From: Pantoea sp. 1.19 | Lineage (GTDB): Bacteria; Pseudomonadota; Gammaproteobacteria; Enterobacterales; Enterobacteriaceae | Length of the DNA stretch: 64,000 nt | Assembly (NCBI RefSeq): GCF_001922585.1 | Contig: NZ_MRBS01000002.1 | Span: 248,001 to 312,000, forward strand | Reading direction: 5' to 3' | Shown here: positions 41,011 to 49,821 of the stretch, one piece after another | Position numbering within the stretch: position 1 is the stretch's first letter | Layout of the letters: each line of letters opens with the position of its first letter | Made by a program: the position numbers and the translations under genes | The notes under the pieces: model-generated | Seen by the model: only the letters and a program-made list of their open reading frames with translations | Databases searched by the model: none | What the model was told of the DNA's origin: nothing

Positions 41011-41029
41011 TGAAAGGTAAATGAAAGGT
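41011..41029. promoter_or_regulatory. Tandem repeat, candidate TctD site
   Basis: TGAAAGGT occurs at 41011-41018 and again at 41022-41029, exactly 11 bp apart, between the divergent tctD and tctC genes. OmpR-family regulators typically bind direct repeats spaced by one helical turn. The assignment is inferred from spacing and position. Confidence 0.6.
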
Positions 41030-41105
41030 TAAGGGGTTAACAATTCAGCAACCCCCAATTCGCGGGGCGCTTCACAGTCTGAAATAAAAATAACCGGAGT
41101 ACCCT

Positions 41106-42086
41106 ATGAAAACAGCGATCCGCACCGTCCTTGCCACCCTGACGCTGAGCGTTGCCGTCCCGGCCGCCGTTGCCGCCGATGCCCCGTCGCGTACCGAATG
41201 TATTGCCCCCGCGAAGCCCGGCGGCGGCTTTGACCTGACCTGTAAATTACTGCAGGTGTCGCTGCAGGAAACCGGACAGATTACATCGCCGATGCGCGTA
41301 ACCTACATGCCGGGCGGCGTTGGCGCCGTGGCTTACAACGCCATCATTGCCCAACGCCCGGCGGAAGCCGGCACCGTGGTCGCGTTCTCCGGCGGTTCAC
41401 TGCTCAATCTGTCGCAGGGCAAGTTTGGTCGCTACAGCGTGGATGACGTGAAGTGGCTGGCCGCCGTGGGCACCGATTACGGCATGGTGGCAGTGCGCGC
41501 CGATGCGCCGTGGAAAAATCTCGATGAGCTGCTCGAGGCGATGAAAAACGATCCCAACAAGGTGGTGGTCGGTGCCGGCGCGTCGATCGGCAGTCAGGAC
41601 TGGATGAAAACCGCGCTGTTGGCCCGGTCAGCGGGCGTGGACCCGCGCAAGATGCGCTACGTGGCATTTGAAGGCGGCGGCGAATCGGTCACCGCACTGT
41701 TAGGCAATCACATTCAGGTGGTCTCCGGCGACATGAGCGAAATGGTGCCGCACCTGCAAAGCGGCAAAATGCGCGTGTTGGCAGTGATGTCCGAGAAGCG
41801 CCTGCCCGGCGAACTGGCCGCGATCCCCACGGCCAAAGAGCAGGGCTATGACGTGGAGTGGCCGGTCATTCGTGGATTCTACCTCGGACCGAAGGTGAGT
41901 GACGCCGATTATCAGTGGTGGCAGCAGGCGTTCGACAAGCTGGCGGCCAGCGACGAGTTTAAAAAACAGCGCGATCTGCGCGGCCTGTTTGAGTTTAACC
42001 TGACCGGCGAAGCGCTGGACAGCTACGTGAAAAAACAGGTCGCGCAATATCGCGAGCAGGCTAAATCCTTTGGCCTCGCCAAATAA
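41106..42086 (+). CDS. tctC: Tricarboxylate-binding periplasmic protein TctC
   Basis: A 326-residue periplasmic binding protein of the TTT (Bug) family, with a signal peptide of about 23 residues (cleavage near AVA-AD). It captures citrate-type tricarboxylates for the TctAB membrane complex. CIAPAKPGGGFDLTCKLL is the conserved N-terminal segment. GGAG lies seven bases before the ATG. First gene of tctCBA. Confidence 0.94.
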   Translation: MKTAIRTVLATLTLSVAVPAAVAADAPSRTECIAPAKPGGGFDLTCKLLQVSLQETGQITSPMRVTYMPGGVGAVAYNAIIAQRPAEAGTVVAFSGGSLLNLSQGKFGRYSVDDVKWLAAVGTDYGMVAVRADAPWKNLDELLEAMKNDPNKVVVGAGASIGSQDWMKTALLARSAGVDPRKMRYVAFEGGGESVTALLGNHIQVVSGDMSEMVPHLQSGKMRVLAVMSEKRLPGELAAIPTAKEQGYDVEWPVIRGFYLGPKVSDADYQWWQQAFDKLAASDEFKKQRDLRGLFEFNLTGEALDSYVKKQVAQYREQAKSFGLAK

Positions 42087-42098
42087 GCGGAGGCGCGC

Positions 42099-42530
42099 AT
42101 GAGTGACAAACTGTTTGGCGGCGTCTGGCTGCTGCTGTGCCTCGGCGGCCTGGTTATCGGCTGGGGCATCACCACCGAATACAGCTATGAGCCGGTCGGA
42201 CCGCGCCCGTTTCCGCTAGTGATCCTGGCGCTGATGGCGCTGTGCGCCGTCGGCCTGCTGCTGCGTAAGCCCGACAGCGTGCGCTGGCCTGACCGCCGGG
42301 TGCTGCGGCGACTGCTGGCGATGATGGTCATGCTGATGGCGTACGGCTGGGTGTTTGAAAGCCTCGGCTTTCCCCTCGCCACCGCGCTACTGACCTGCGG
42401 CATCGCGATGTTGTTTGGCGCCAGCTGGTGGGCCGGTGCACTCTCCGGCATCATCAGCGGCCTGCTGCTGTTTTACAGTTTTGACCGCCTGCTTGACGTC
42501 ACTCTGCCCATCGGCAGCTGGCTTTCCTGA
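42099..42530 (+). CDS. tctB: Tricarboxylate transporter small membrane subunit TctB
   Basis: A 143-residue membrane protein with four predicted helices, the usual TctB size. It pairs with TctA in the TTT transporter. It starts 12 bp after tctC with GGAGG upstream and ends 9 bp before tctA. Confidence 0.92.
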   Translation: MSDKLFGGVWLLLCLGGLVIGWGITTEYSYEPVGPRPFPLVILALMALCAVGLLLRKPDSVRWPDRRVLRRLLAMMVMLMAYGWVFESLGFPLATALLTCGIAMLFGASWWAGALSGIISGLLLFYSFDRLLDVTLPIGSWLS

Positions 42531-42539
42531 GGAGAGACC

Positions 42540-44054
42540 ATGGAAACCTGGAATTTTTTAATGCAGGGCTTCAGCGTCGCGCTGACGCCCACCAATCTGA
42601 TGATCGCACTGGTTGGCTGTTTTATTGGCACCATCGTCGGTCTGCTGCCGGGCCTCGGCCCGATCAACGGCGTGGCGATCCTGATGCCGCTGGCATTTGC
42701 GCTGCATCTGCCGGCCGAGTCCGCACTGATCCTGCTGGCCACCGTGTACATTGGCTGTGAATACGGCGGCCGCATCTCCTCCATTTTGCTGAACGTCCCG
42801 GGAGATGCCGGAGCGATCATGACCGCCCTGGACGGCTACCCGATGGCGCAGCAGGGCCGGGCCGGCGTCGCGCTGTCCATTTCAGCGGTCAGCTCGTTCA
42901 TAGGCTCGACGATAGCCATCCTCGGCATCATTTTGTTTGCGCCACTGCTGGCTAACTGGTCGCTGGCGTTTGGCCCGGCCGAGTATTTTGCTCTGATGGT
43001 GTTTGCCATCGCCTGTCTCGGCGGAATGATGGGCAGCAATCCGGTGAAATCCCTGCTGGCGGCGCTGATGGGGTTGGCCATGGCCACCGTTGGCGTGGAT
43101 GCGAATACCGGCGTCTACCGCTTTACCTTCGACAGCGTGCATCTCTCAGATGGTATCCAGTTTGTGGTGGTGGTCATTGGTCTGTTCTCGGTCAGTGAAA
43201 TTTTACTGATGCTGGAATCGACCAGCAGCGGACAAAAAGCGGTACGCGCCAGCGGCCGGATGATGTTTAACGTGAAAGAGGGCCTGAGCTGCCTTGGCAC
43301 CACGCTGCGCTCCTCATTCCTCGGCTTTTTCGTCGGTATTCTGCCCGGCGCCGGAGCCACCATCGCCAGCGCCATGGCCTACATGAGTGAGAAGAAAATC
43401 ACCCGCAGTACCGAGTTTGGTAAAGGTGATATTCGCGGCGTCGCCGCCCCGGAAGCGGCGAATAACGCCTCGGCCTGCGGCTCGTTTATTCCGATGCTGA
43501 CGCTGGGCGTACCCGGCTCCGGCACCACAGCGGTGATGATGGGCGCGCTGACGCTGTATAACATCACCCCGGGGCCGGCCATGTTCACTGAGCAGCCCGA
43601 TATCGTCTGGGGACTGATTGCCGCGCTGCTGATTGGCAACGTGATGCTGCTGCTGATGAACATCCCGATGATCAACCTGTTTGCGCGCATGCTCACCGTA
43701 CCGATGTGGATCCTCGTCCCGGCGATTGCCACCATCTCGGCGGTTGGCGTCTACGCGGTGCACAGCACCACCTTTGACCTGCTGCTGATGGTTGGGCTGG
43801 GGATCTTCGGCTATATCCTGCGTAAGATGGACTTCCCGATGTCGCCGCTGATTCTCGGCTTCGTGCTGGGCGAGCTGCTTGAACAGAATCTGCGCCGCGC
43901 CCTCTCTATCAGCAACGGCCAGCTGCCGATTTTGTGGGAAAGCCCGATCAGCAAAGTACTGCTGGTATTGGCGGTACTGGTTCTGGTCGGCCCGCTGTTC
44001 TGGAAGCGCTGGCGCCGCAAACAGCGTCAGCTGCTGGCCAGCGAAGGCAAGTAA
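42540..44054 (+). CDS. tctA: Tricarboxylate transporter large membrane subunit TctA
   Basis: A 504-residue polytopic inner-membrane protein with about 11-12 helices, the usual TctA length. The two family signatures are GLLPGLGPINGVAILMPL (residues about 38-55) and GILPGAGATIASAMAYMSEKK (about 266-286), symmetry-related glycine-rich loops. It drives ion-coupled uptake of tricarboxylates delivered by TctC. Last gene of the operon. Confidence 0.95.
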   Translation: METWNFLMQGFSVALTPTNLMIALVGCFIGTIVGLLPGLGPINGVAILMPLAFALHLPAESALILLATVYIGCEYGGRISSILLNVPGDAGAIMTALDGYPMAQQGRAGVALSISAVSSFIGSTIAILGIILFAPLLANWSLAFGPAEYFALMVFAIACLGGMMGSNPVKSLLAALMGLAMATVGVDANTGVYRFTFDSVHLSDGIQFVVVVIGLFSVSEILLMLESTSSGQKAVRASGRMMFNVKEGLSCLGTTLRSSFLGFFVGILPGAGATIASAMAYMSEKKITRSTEFGKGDIRGVAAPEAANNASACGSFIPMLTLGVPGSGTTAVMMGALTLYNITPGPAMFTEQPDIVWGLIAALLIGNVMLLLMNIPMINLFARMLTVPMWILVPAIATISAVGVYAVHSTTFDLLLMVGLGIFGYILRKMDFPMSPLILGFVLGELLEQNLRRALSISNGQLPILWESPISKVLLVLAVLVLVGPLFWKRWRRKQRQLLASEGK

Positions 44055-44061
44055 CTTTTTT

Positions 44062-44079
44062 GGCCGCCGCAAGGCGGCC
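44062..44079 (+). other. Hairpin after tctA
   Basis: GGCCGCC-GCAA-GGCGGCC forms a 7-bp stem 7 bp beyond the tctA stop. The T-run is before the stem, not after, so it is not a classical terminator in either direction. Confidence 0.4.
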
Positions 44080-44160
44080 GATAATAGGCTTTATCGTGCG
44101 GTTTTGTTACCATAGGCGATGCGTTTTTTTCCCGGCGGATCGACCAACAAGGATACCGCG

Positions 44161-45198
44161 ATGCAACCTATTAGTGGACGTGGCGTCCCGCCCGGCGGCG
44201 AACGCGCCGTCGTTGACCATCAACCCGGTTCTTCCCGTCCCCACGCTGGCGAACAGCCACTCTCGCCGGCCCAGCGTACTACGCTGGAACGCCTGATCAC
44301 CCGTATCCTTGCGCTCAGTAATCAGAAGGGGCCCGAACTGTGGGCCGGTATCCGTCACGAGGCTGGCGTCAAGAGTGATACCGAGCTGGTGGCGCATCAC
44401 TTTCCCGCTGCCGAGCAGTTTCTGCAGGAGCGGCTAACCCAGGCACAAAGCAGCCACGCTACCCGCCAGCTGCTGCAGCAGCTGACCGACCTGCTGCCGC
44501 AGGGCAACAACCGCCAGGCGGTGAGCGATTTTATCCGCCAGCAGTTTGGCCACACGGTTCTGAGCGCGCTAAGTCAGGATCAGCTACGCCAGGTGCTGAC
44601 CATGCTGCAAAACGGCCAGATGGCGATTCCGCAGCCGCAGCACGCCACACCGTCCGATCGCACCCTGCTGCCCGCAGAGCATCATGCGCTGAATCAGCAG
44701 ATTGCCCGGTTGGCGGCGGCCACCGGAGAACCGCCGGCCACGCTCTGGCAGACGGCGCTCAAGCTGGTTCAGTTAAAACCGGGCGATCCGGTACCGGCCC
44801 GCCATTTTCCTCTGCTGACGCAGTATCTGCAGGTGCGTCAAACTCTCAGTCAGGTGGCAGCCCCTACCCTGCAGCGGCTGGAAAGCCTGCTGAAACAGCC
44901 GCTCGACGCCGGCGAACGTCAACAACTTGAGCAGTACAGCGAACAGCGCTACCAGATAGCACCCGGCGCGGTGCTGAGCGCTAATCAGGCGCAGGATCTG
45001 CTCAGTCAGCTGTTTGCCCGCCGCGCAGAGAAGCTGCGCGAACAGCCACTGGCCAGCAGTGAGCAGGCGCCACAGCCGCTGCTGCATCCCGGCGATACCG
45101 CGCGTCCGCCCGTTTTACAACCGCTCAGCCAGCGCCCGGCCCTGATGGTGCTGGCCGCCCTGCTACTGGCGCTGCTGCTGTTCTGGCTGCTGCGCTGA
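44161..45198 (+). CDS. flk: Flagellar regulator Flk
   Basis: A 345-residue protein (E. coli 331) anchored by one C-terminal transmembrane helix (PALMVLAALLLALLLFWLLR). In Salmonella Flk blocks premature switching of flagellar secretion specificity when rings are incomplete. The core RTTLERLITRILALS ... ELWAGIRHEAG and GNNRQAVSDFIRQQFG are conserved. The start at 44161 has AAGGAT upstream and matches homologues; 14 codons of open frame precede it. The N-terminal 40 residues are Gly/Pro-rich. Confidence 0.93.
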   Translation: MQPISGRGVPPGGERAVVDHQPGSSRPHAGEQPLSPAQRTTLERLITRILALSNQKGPELWAGIRHEAGVKSDTELVAHHFPAAEQFLQERLTQAQSSHATRQLLQQLTDLLPQGNNRQAVSDFIRQQFGHTVLSALSQDQLRQVLTMLQNGQMAIPQPQHATPSDRTLLPAEHHALNQQIARLAAATGEPPATLWQTALKLVQLKPGDPVPARHFPLLTQYLQVRQTLSQVAAPTLQRLESLLKQPLDAGERQQLEQYSEQRYQIAPGAVLSANQAQDLLSQLFARRAEKLREQPLASSEQAPQPLLHPGDTARPPVLQPLSQRPALMVLAALLLALLLFWLLR

Positions 45199-45648
45199 TC
45201 AGCAGCTGCAGTCAGCCGGCGCCTGCGATGGCCAGCTGCCTGCCTTATCGCCGGTCACCAGCGGGTGACCGTCGCGACGCCAGAAATCCAGCCCACCAAT
45301 CAGCTCTTTTACCTGCAATCCGGCGCTGGCCAGCTTCCACGCGCCCTTTGTCGATCCATTACAGCCAATCCCATCGCAGTAGGTGACGTACACCTTTTCT
45401 CGATCCAGCGTTGCCAGCGTCTGCGCATTCATGGTGCGATGCGGAAAGCAGTGCGCGCCGGGAATATGCCCCGCCAGCCAGGCGCTCTCGGCCCGGGTAT
45501 CAATCACCACCAGCGCCGTGACGCCGGCGGCCAGATCGGACGCCAGGTCCCAGGCATCGGCATAGTGAGCCAGCTTACCGGCCAGCCACGCCACGCTTTG
45601 TACCGGGCTGGCCGGAGGAAACTGCAGAACCTGCGATTCGCTTGTCAT
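45199..45648 (-). CDS. Rhodanese-like sulfurtransferase domain protein
   Basis: A 149-residue single-domain rhodanese homologue. Family features are VVIDTRAESAWLAGHIPGAHCFPH and the active-loop cysteine C91 in YVTYCDGIGCNGST, followed by GLQVKELIGGLDFWRRDGHPL. It ends CSC. No signal peptide, so cytoplasmic. It is divergent from a MocR regulator with 83 bp between starts and abuts the flk stop without a gap. The specific sulfur acceptor is unknown. Confidence 0.88.
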   Translation of the reverse strand: MTSESQVLQFPPASPVQSVAWLAGKLAHYADAWDLASDLAAGVTALVVIDTRAESAWLAGHIPGAHCFPHRTMNAQTLATLDREKVYVTYCDGIGCNGSTKGAWKLASAGLQVKELIGGLDFWRRDGHPLVTGDKAGSWPSQAPADCSC

Positions 45649-45687
45649 GGTGATGCTCCCGTGATGTTTTCGTTATATTAACGTAAA

Positions 45688-45733
45688 AATGGTCTGGATA
45701 ATCAGACCATTTCCCGCCGGGAGATAAGACCAT
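45688..45733. promoter_or_regulatory. Candidate MocR operator (three AGACCAT boxes)
   Basis: AATGGTCTG (45688-45696) and CAGACCATT (45703-45711) form a 9-bp dyad with a 6-base spacer. A third copy, AGACCAT, is at 45727-45733, in direct orientation 23 bp from the second and overlapping the mocR ATG. MocR-type regulators such as GabR and PdxR bind direct repeats near their own promoter, so autoregulation is likely. Confidence 0.65.
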
Positions 45734-47165
45734 GTTGCACCACGACGCCGCGCTGCTGCACGCCTGGCAACAGCATGATGCGCCCACGCGCAAAGCGCGT
45801 CTCTGCCTAACGCTGCGCGCGCTGCTGCGTCAGCAGCAGCTGCCCGCCGGCAGCCGCCTGCCTGCTTCACGGCGGCTGGCCAGCCTGCTGTCGCTGTCGC
45901 GAGTCACCGTTGAGGCCGCGTATGCCCAGCTGGAGAGTGAGGGCTGGCTGCTCCGTCATACCGGCCGCGGGACCTTTGTTGCCCTGCAGCTGCCGGCGCC
46001 CGCGCCGCGCCAGGGGCCCACCGACGCGCTCCCGCTCTCGCCGCGCGCCGCGGCGCTGCTGCGCCAGCCCGGATGCCAGGATCCGCTGTTTCCGCGCGCC
46101 TTTGCCGCCGGTTCACCCGATCTGCGTGCCTTCCCGCTGGCGCTGTGGCAGCGCCTGGGAACGCGCAGCTGGCGGCTACAGGGTGATGCCCTGCTGCGCT
46201 ACGGCGATCCGCAAGGCTATGCCCCGCTGCGCGAGGCGCTCACCCACTATCTGGCCGAAATGCGCGGCGTCCGCTGCCACGCCGGGCAGATCATGGTGTT
46301 AACCAGCTCCCAGCAGGCACTGCATATGCTGGGGCTGCTGCTGTGTGACGCGGGAGATCGCGTCTGGCTGGAAGATCCGGGCTACGCCGGAGCGCGGCAG
46401 GCGTTTCTCAGCGCGGGCGCGGTGGTGTCCGGACTGCCGCTGGACGCGCACGGCGCCCGCCTGCCCGAGGCAGCGGACGTCGCCGGCGGGCTGGCCTACC
46501 TGACGCCCTCCCACCACTACCCGAGCGGCTGTAGCATGAGCCTGTCGCGCCGGCTGGCGTGGCTGGAGTATGCTCGCCAGCGGCAGATCTGGATAATCGA
46601 AGATGATTACGACAGTGAGTTTTGCTATGACGGGACGCCGCTACCGGCGCTACAGGGACTTGACCCTCACGGGCGGGTCATTTACGTGGGCACCTTCTCC
46701 AAAACCCTGTTCCCTTCGCTGCGGCTGGCGTATCTGGTGCTGCCGGAGGCGCTGGTTACCCCGCTGTGCCAGCTGCGCAGCGTGATCGATGGCCACAGCG
46801 CCCAGCAGCCGCAGGCGGTGACCGCGGCGTTTATCGCGGAGGGGCATTTTGCCGCGCATCTGCGGCTGATGCGCCAGCTGTACCGCAGCCGCCGCGATCT
46901 GCTTCGGCAACAGCTGGCGGAAAAGCTCGCGGGGGAACTGCAGCTGCTGCCCGCCAGCGGCGGCCTGCAGCTCACCGCGATGCTGCCCGGCGGCGGGGAG
47001 TCGCGGCTGCGTCAGCAGGGGCTGGAACACGATTTGCTACTGCCGGGGCTGTCAGGGCTGTCGCAGCAGCCTCACCCGCCACAGGGCCTGATCCTCGGCT
47101 ACGCCGCCCTCCGTCCGGCGGAGATCACCGCGGCCGTCGATCGGCTGGCGCGCCTCGATTACTGA
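45732..47165 (+). CDS. MocR-type GntR/aminotransferase-like regulator
   Basis: A 477-residue fusion of an N-terminal GntR winged helix (about residues 15-80, [33 protein letters not shown]) and a fold-type I aminotransferase-like domain (about 110-475). The PLP-binding lysine is in [15 protein letters not shown]; the aspartate of EDDYDSEF is also present. Such proteins sense PLP or an amine through PLP. The divergent rhodanese gene is the likely target. Its end overlaps the convergent yfcJ gene by 7 bp. Not at this site in E. coli. Confidence 0.9.
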   Translation: MLHHDAALLHAWQQHDAPTRKARLCLTLRALLRQQQLPAGSRLPASRRLASLLSLSRVTVEAAYAQLESEGWLLRHTGRGTFVALQLPAPAPRQGPTDALPLSPRAAALLRQPGCQDPLFPRAFAAGSPDLRAFPLALWQRLGTRSWRLQGDALLRYGDPQGYAPLREALTHYLAEMRGVRCHAGQIMVLTSSQQALHMLGLLLCDAGDRVWLEDPGYAGARQAFLSAGAVVSGLPLDAHGARLPEAADVAGGLAYLTPSHHYPSGCSMSLSRRLAWLEYARQRQIWIIEDDYDSEFCYDGTPLPALQGLDPHGRVIYVGTFSKTLFPSLRLAYLVLPEALVTPLCQLRSVIDGHSAQQPQAVTAAFIAEGHFAAHLRLMRQLYRSRRDLLRQQLAEKLAGELQLLPASGGLQLTAMLPGGGESRLRQQGLEHDLLLPGLSGLSQQPHPPQGLILGYAALRPAEITAAVDRLARLDY

Positions 47166-48325
47166 CGGCGGGCAAACGCGCCAATCAGCATCAGCCCGCC
47201 CAGCGCCGCAAGGGCGCCGGCAAAAAATACCTCGCGGTAGCCGAAACCGCTGGCCAGCAGCCCGGTCAGCGGACCGCTCAGGCCGTAGGCCACGTCCTGA
47301 AACGCGGCATAACCACCCAGCGCGGTTCCGCGCACCTGTGGCGGCACGCGCCTCACCACTTCCACCCCCAGCGCCGGAAAAATCAGTGAACAGCCACAGC
47401 CGGTCAGCGCCGCGCCCAGCAGTGCCAGCCCGGCGCCCGGCGCCAGCCCCAGCAGCAGCAGACCGCCGATTTCCACCGCAAACGATACCCCCGCTACCCG
47501 AATACCGCCGTAGCGATCCGGCATCCAGCCGAACAGCACCCGCATCGCCACAAACGCCAAACCAAAGGCGCTGAGCGCAAAACCGGCATTTCCCCACTGC
47601 TGGCTGGCAAAATAGAGGGAGACAAAGGTGCCGATCACCGCAAAACCCACTCCCTGCAGCGCCAGCCCGGCACCCGGCAGGCTGATTGTTGTCAGCACCG
47701 ACCACAGCGAAGGCCGCGCGCCGCCGTGGGGCGCCACCGGTCGTACCCCAAGGTTAGACAGCAGCGCCAGCAGCGGCAGGATAAGCGTCGTCACGCCCAG
47801 CACGGCGAAACCGCCGTAGCCATACAGCAGCAGGCCCACCGGTGCCCCGACCGCCAGCGCACCGTAAATCGCCATACCGCTCCACGACATGACTTTACCC
47901 GCGCGGCCGGCGGCCACCAGCCCCAGTCCCCAGGTCAAATTGCCGGTTAGCAGCTGGCTTTCACCAAATCCCAGTATCAGCCGTCCCAGCAGCAGCAAAG
48001 CAAATTTGCCCATCACCGGCAGCGGCAGCAGCGCGGCCAGCAGGTAGGCCACGCCCGCCAGCGAACAGGCCAGCAGCCCCTGGATGGCCGAGCGTTTGGC
48101 ACCGCGCTGATCCGCCAGGCGTCCGGCATAGCTGCGGGTCAGCACCGTGGCCAGAAACTGGATGCCCACCGCCACGCCCACCATCACATTGTTCAGTCCC
48201 AGCTCGTGGTGCACCCAGAGGGGGATCACCGGCAGCGGCAGGCCGACGGTCAGGTAGCCTAAAAACACAGCGAAGGTAATGCGGGCGAGTGAACGGTTTT
48301 CGCTGCCGGGCGTGCCGGTAATCAT
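47159..48325 (-). CDS. yfcJ: MFS transporter YfcJ
   Basis: A 388-residue major facilitator protein (E. coli 392) with 12 predicted helices. It closely follows YfcJ/YhhS-type proteins: [34 protein letters not shown] (the loop 2-3 motif), and [15 protein letters not shown]. The start at 48325 has AAGGAG upstream. The substrate is unknown; relatives are linked to efflux of arabinose or small drugs. It lies downstream of fabB but behind a terminator. Confidence 0.92.
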   Translation of the reverse strand: MITGTPGSENRSLARITFAVFLGYLTVGLPLPVIPLWVHHELGLNNVMVGVAVGIQFLATVLTRSYAGRLADQRGAKRSAIQGLLACSLAGVAYLLAALLPLPVMGKFALLLLGRLILGFGESQLLTGNLTWGLGLVAAGRAGKVMSWSGMAIYGALAVGAPVGLLLYGYGGFAVLGVTTLILPLLALLSNLGVRPVAPHGGARPSLWSVLTTISLPGAGLALQGVGFAVIGTFVSLYFASQQWGNAGFALSAFGLAFVAMRVLFGWMPDRYGGIRVAGVSFAVEIGGLLLLGLAPGAGLALLGAALTGCGCSLIFPALGVEVVRRVPPQVRGTALGGYAAFQDVAYGLSGPLTGLLASGFGYREVFFAGALAALGGLMLIGAFARRQ

Positions 48326-48345
48326 ACAGAGGCTCCTTGCCAGAT

Positions 48346-48379
48346 AAAAAAATGCCCCCTGACGCAAGCGACAAGGGGC
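48346..48379 (-). terminator. fabB rho-independent terminator
   Basis: On the minus strand GCCCCTTG pairs with CAGGGGGC (one G-U), followed by an A and seven T (plus-strand A-tract 48346-48352). It lies about 50 bp after the fabB stop and only about 20 bp before the yfcJ ATG, so yfcJ either depends on read-through or on a promoter inside this interval. Confidence 0.85.
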
Positions 48380-48430
48380 GGATCTCGCGCGGGCCTGCCG
48401 GCCCGGCGCGTCAGGGATCAGTGACGCACA

Positions 48431-49648
48431 TCAGGCGTATTTACGCATCACCAGCGTGGCGTTGGTGCCGCCGAAGCCAAAGCTGTTGGACATCACGGTG
48501 GTCAGCTGACGCTCGGTCGGCTGGGTGATGATATCCATGCCCTGCGCGGCCTCGTCCAGCTGCTCAACGTTGATGCTCGGCGCGATAAAGCCGTGCTCCA
48601 GCATCAGCAGGGAGTAAATGGCTTCCTGCACGCCGGCGGCGCCCAGTGAGTGGCCGGTCATCGCTTTGGTGGCTGAGATAGCCGGGGTGCGGTCGCCGAA
48701 GACTTCGCGGATCGCGCCCAGCTCTTTCACGTCGCCCACCGGGGTGGACGTACCGTGGCTGTTGAGATAGTCAATCGGCGTGTCCACACCGTGCATCGCC
48801 ATCTGCATGCAGCGCACCGCGCCTTCGCCGGACGGTGCAACCATGTCAGCGCCGTCAGAGGTGGCACCGTAGCCAACGATTTCGGCATAGATGTGGGCAC
48901 CGCGCGCCAGCGCGTGCTCCAGCTCTTCAACCACCACCATGCCGCCGCCGCCGGCAATCACAAAGCCGTCGCGGTTCGCATCATAGGTGCGGGAGGCCTT
49001 TTCCGGCGCATCGTTGTATTTGGTGGACAGCGCGCCCATGGCGTCGAATTCGCAGGCCATTTCCCAGCACAGCTCTTCGCCGCCGCCGGCAAACACCACG
49101 TCCTGCTTACCTAACTGAATCTGCTCAACGGCGTTACCGATACAGTGCGCAGAGGTCGCGCAGGCCGAGCTGATGGAGTAGTTAACACCGTGGATTTTGA
49201 ACGGGGTCGCCAGGCAGGCGGATACGCCGGAGGCCATGGCTTTGGTCACCACGTAAGGGCCAACCGCTTTCAGGCCGCGCGGGCTGCGCATGGCGTCAGC
49301 ACCAAACACCTGATATTTCGGAGAACCGCCGCCAGAGCCGGCAATCAGGCCGACGCGGGGGTTATTCTGATACTGTTCGTTCGTCAGACCAGCATCTTTA
49401 ATCGCTTCTTCCATGGAGAGATATGCATAGATGGACGCGTCACTCATGAAGCGTACAACTTTGCGGTCGATGAGACCTGTGGTATCGAGCTTAACGTTAC
49501 CCCAGACGTGACTACGCATGCCGGAATCTTTCAGCTCCTGGGAGAAAGTAATACCTGAACGCCCCTCACGCAGAGATGCGAGCACTTCCTCCTGGTTGTT
49601 ACCGATGCTGGAGACGATTCCCAGGCCAGTAATCACTGCACGTTTCAT
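48431..49648 (-). CDS. fabB: 3-oxoacyl-ACP synthase I
   Basis: A 405-residue beta-ketoacyl-ACP synthase (E. coli 406), essential for unsaturated fatty-acid synthesis. The Cys-His-His triad is visible: the cysteine in [13 protein letters not shown], the histidine in [11 protein letters not shown] and the histidine in [12 protein letters not shown]. It is divergent from mnmC, and a FabR-like site lies in the shared region. Confidence 0.98.
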   Translation of the reverse strand: MKRAVITGLGIVSSIGNNQEEVLASLREGRSGITFSQELKDSGMRSHVWGNVKLDTTGLIDRKVVRFMSDASIYAYLSMEEAIKDAGLTNEQYQNNPRVGLIAGSGGGSPKYQVFGADAMRSPRGLKAVGPYVVTKAMASGVSACLATPFKIHGVNYSISSACATSAHCIGNAVEQIQLGKQDVVFAGGGEELCWEMACEFDAMGALSTKYNDAPEKASRTYDANRDGFVIAGGGGMVVVEELEHALARGAHIYAEIVGYGATSDGADMVAPSGEGAVRCMQMAMHGVDTPIDYLNSHGTSTPVGDVKELGAIREVFGDRTPAISATKAMTGHSLGAAGVQEAIYSLLMLEHGFIAPSINVEQLDEAAQGMDIITQPTERQLTTVMSNSFGFGGTNATLVMRKYA

Positions 49649-49709
49649 TCAAAACCCCTTCCACTTCATATTCAGGGTCTCAGCCCTGGTTCACAAGAGA
49701 GCACAGCCT

Positions 49710-49727
49710 AGCTTACACTTGTACGCC
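49710..49727 (-). promoter_or_regulatory. FabR-like operator upstream of fabB
   Basis: AGCTTACACTTGTACGCC is an imperfect dyad that matches the FabR pattern AGCGTACA-NN-TGTACGCT at 14 of 16 defined bases. It is 62 bp before the fabB ATG. FabR represses fabA and fabB in response to the unsaturated acyl pool. Confidence 0.7.
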
Positions 49728-49821
49728 GAACAAGTCCGATCAGCGATTAACTTTTGTAAATTTGCGTCACGTCACCCCGGGGGGTAAAATCGCGCCATCG
49801 CCTGAAATACGAGCCCTTCTT

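Noticed and set aside
44056-44079. Rho-independent terminator after tctA
   Set aside because: The T-run lies before the stem on the plus strand, so neither strand has a stem followed by U residues.
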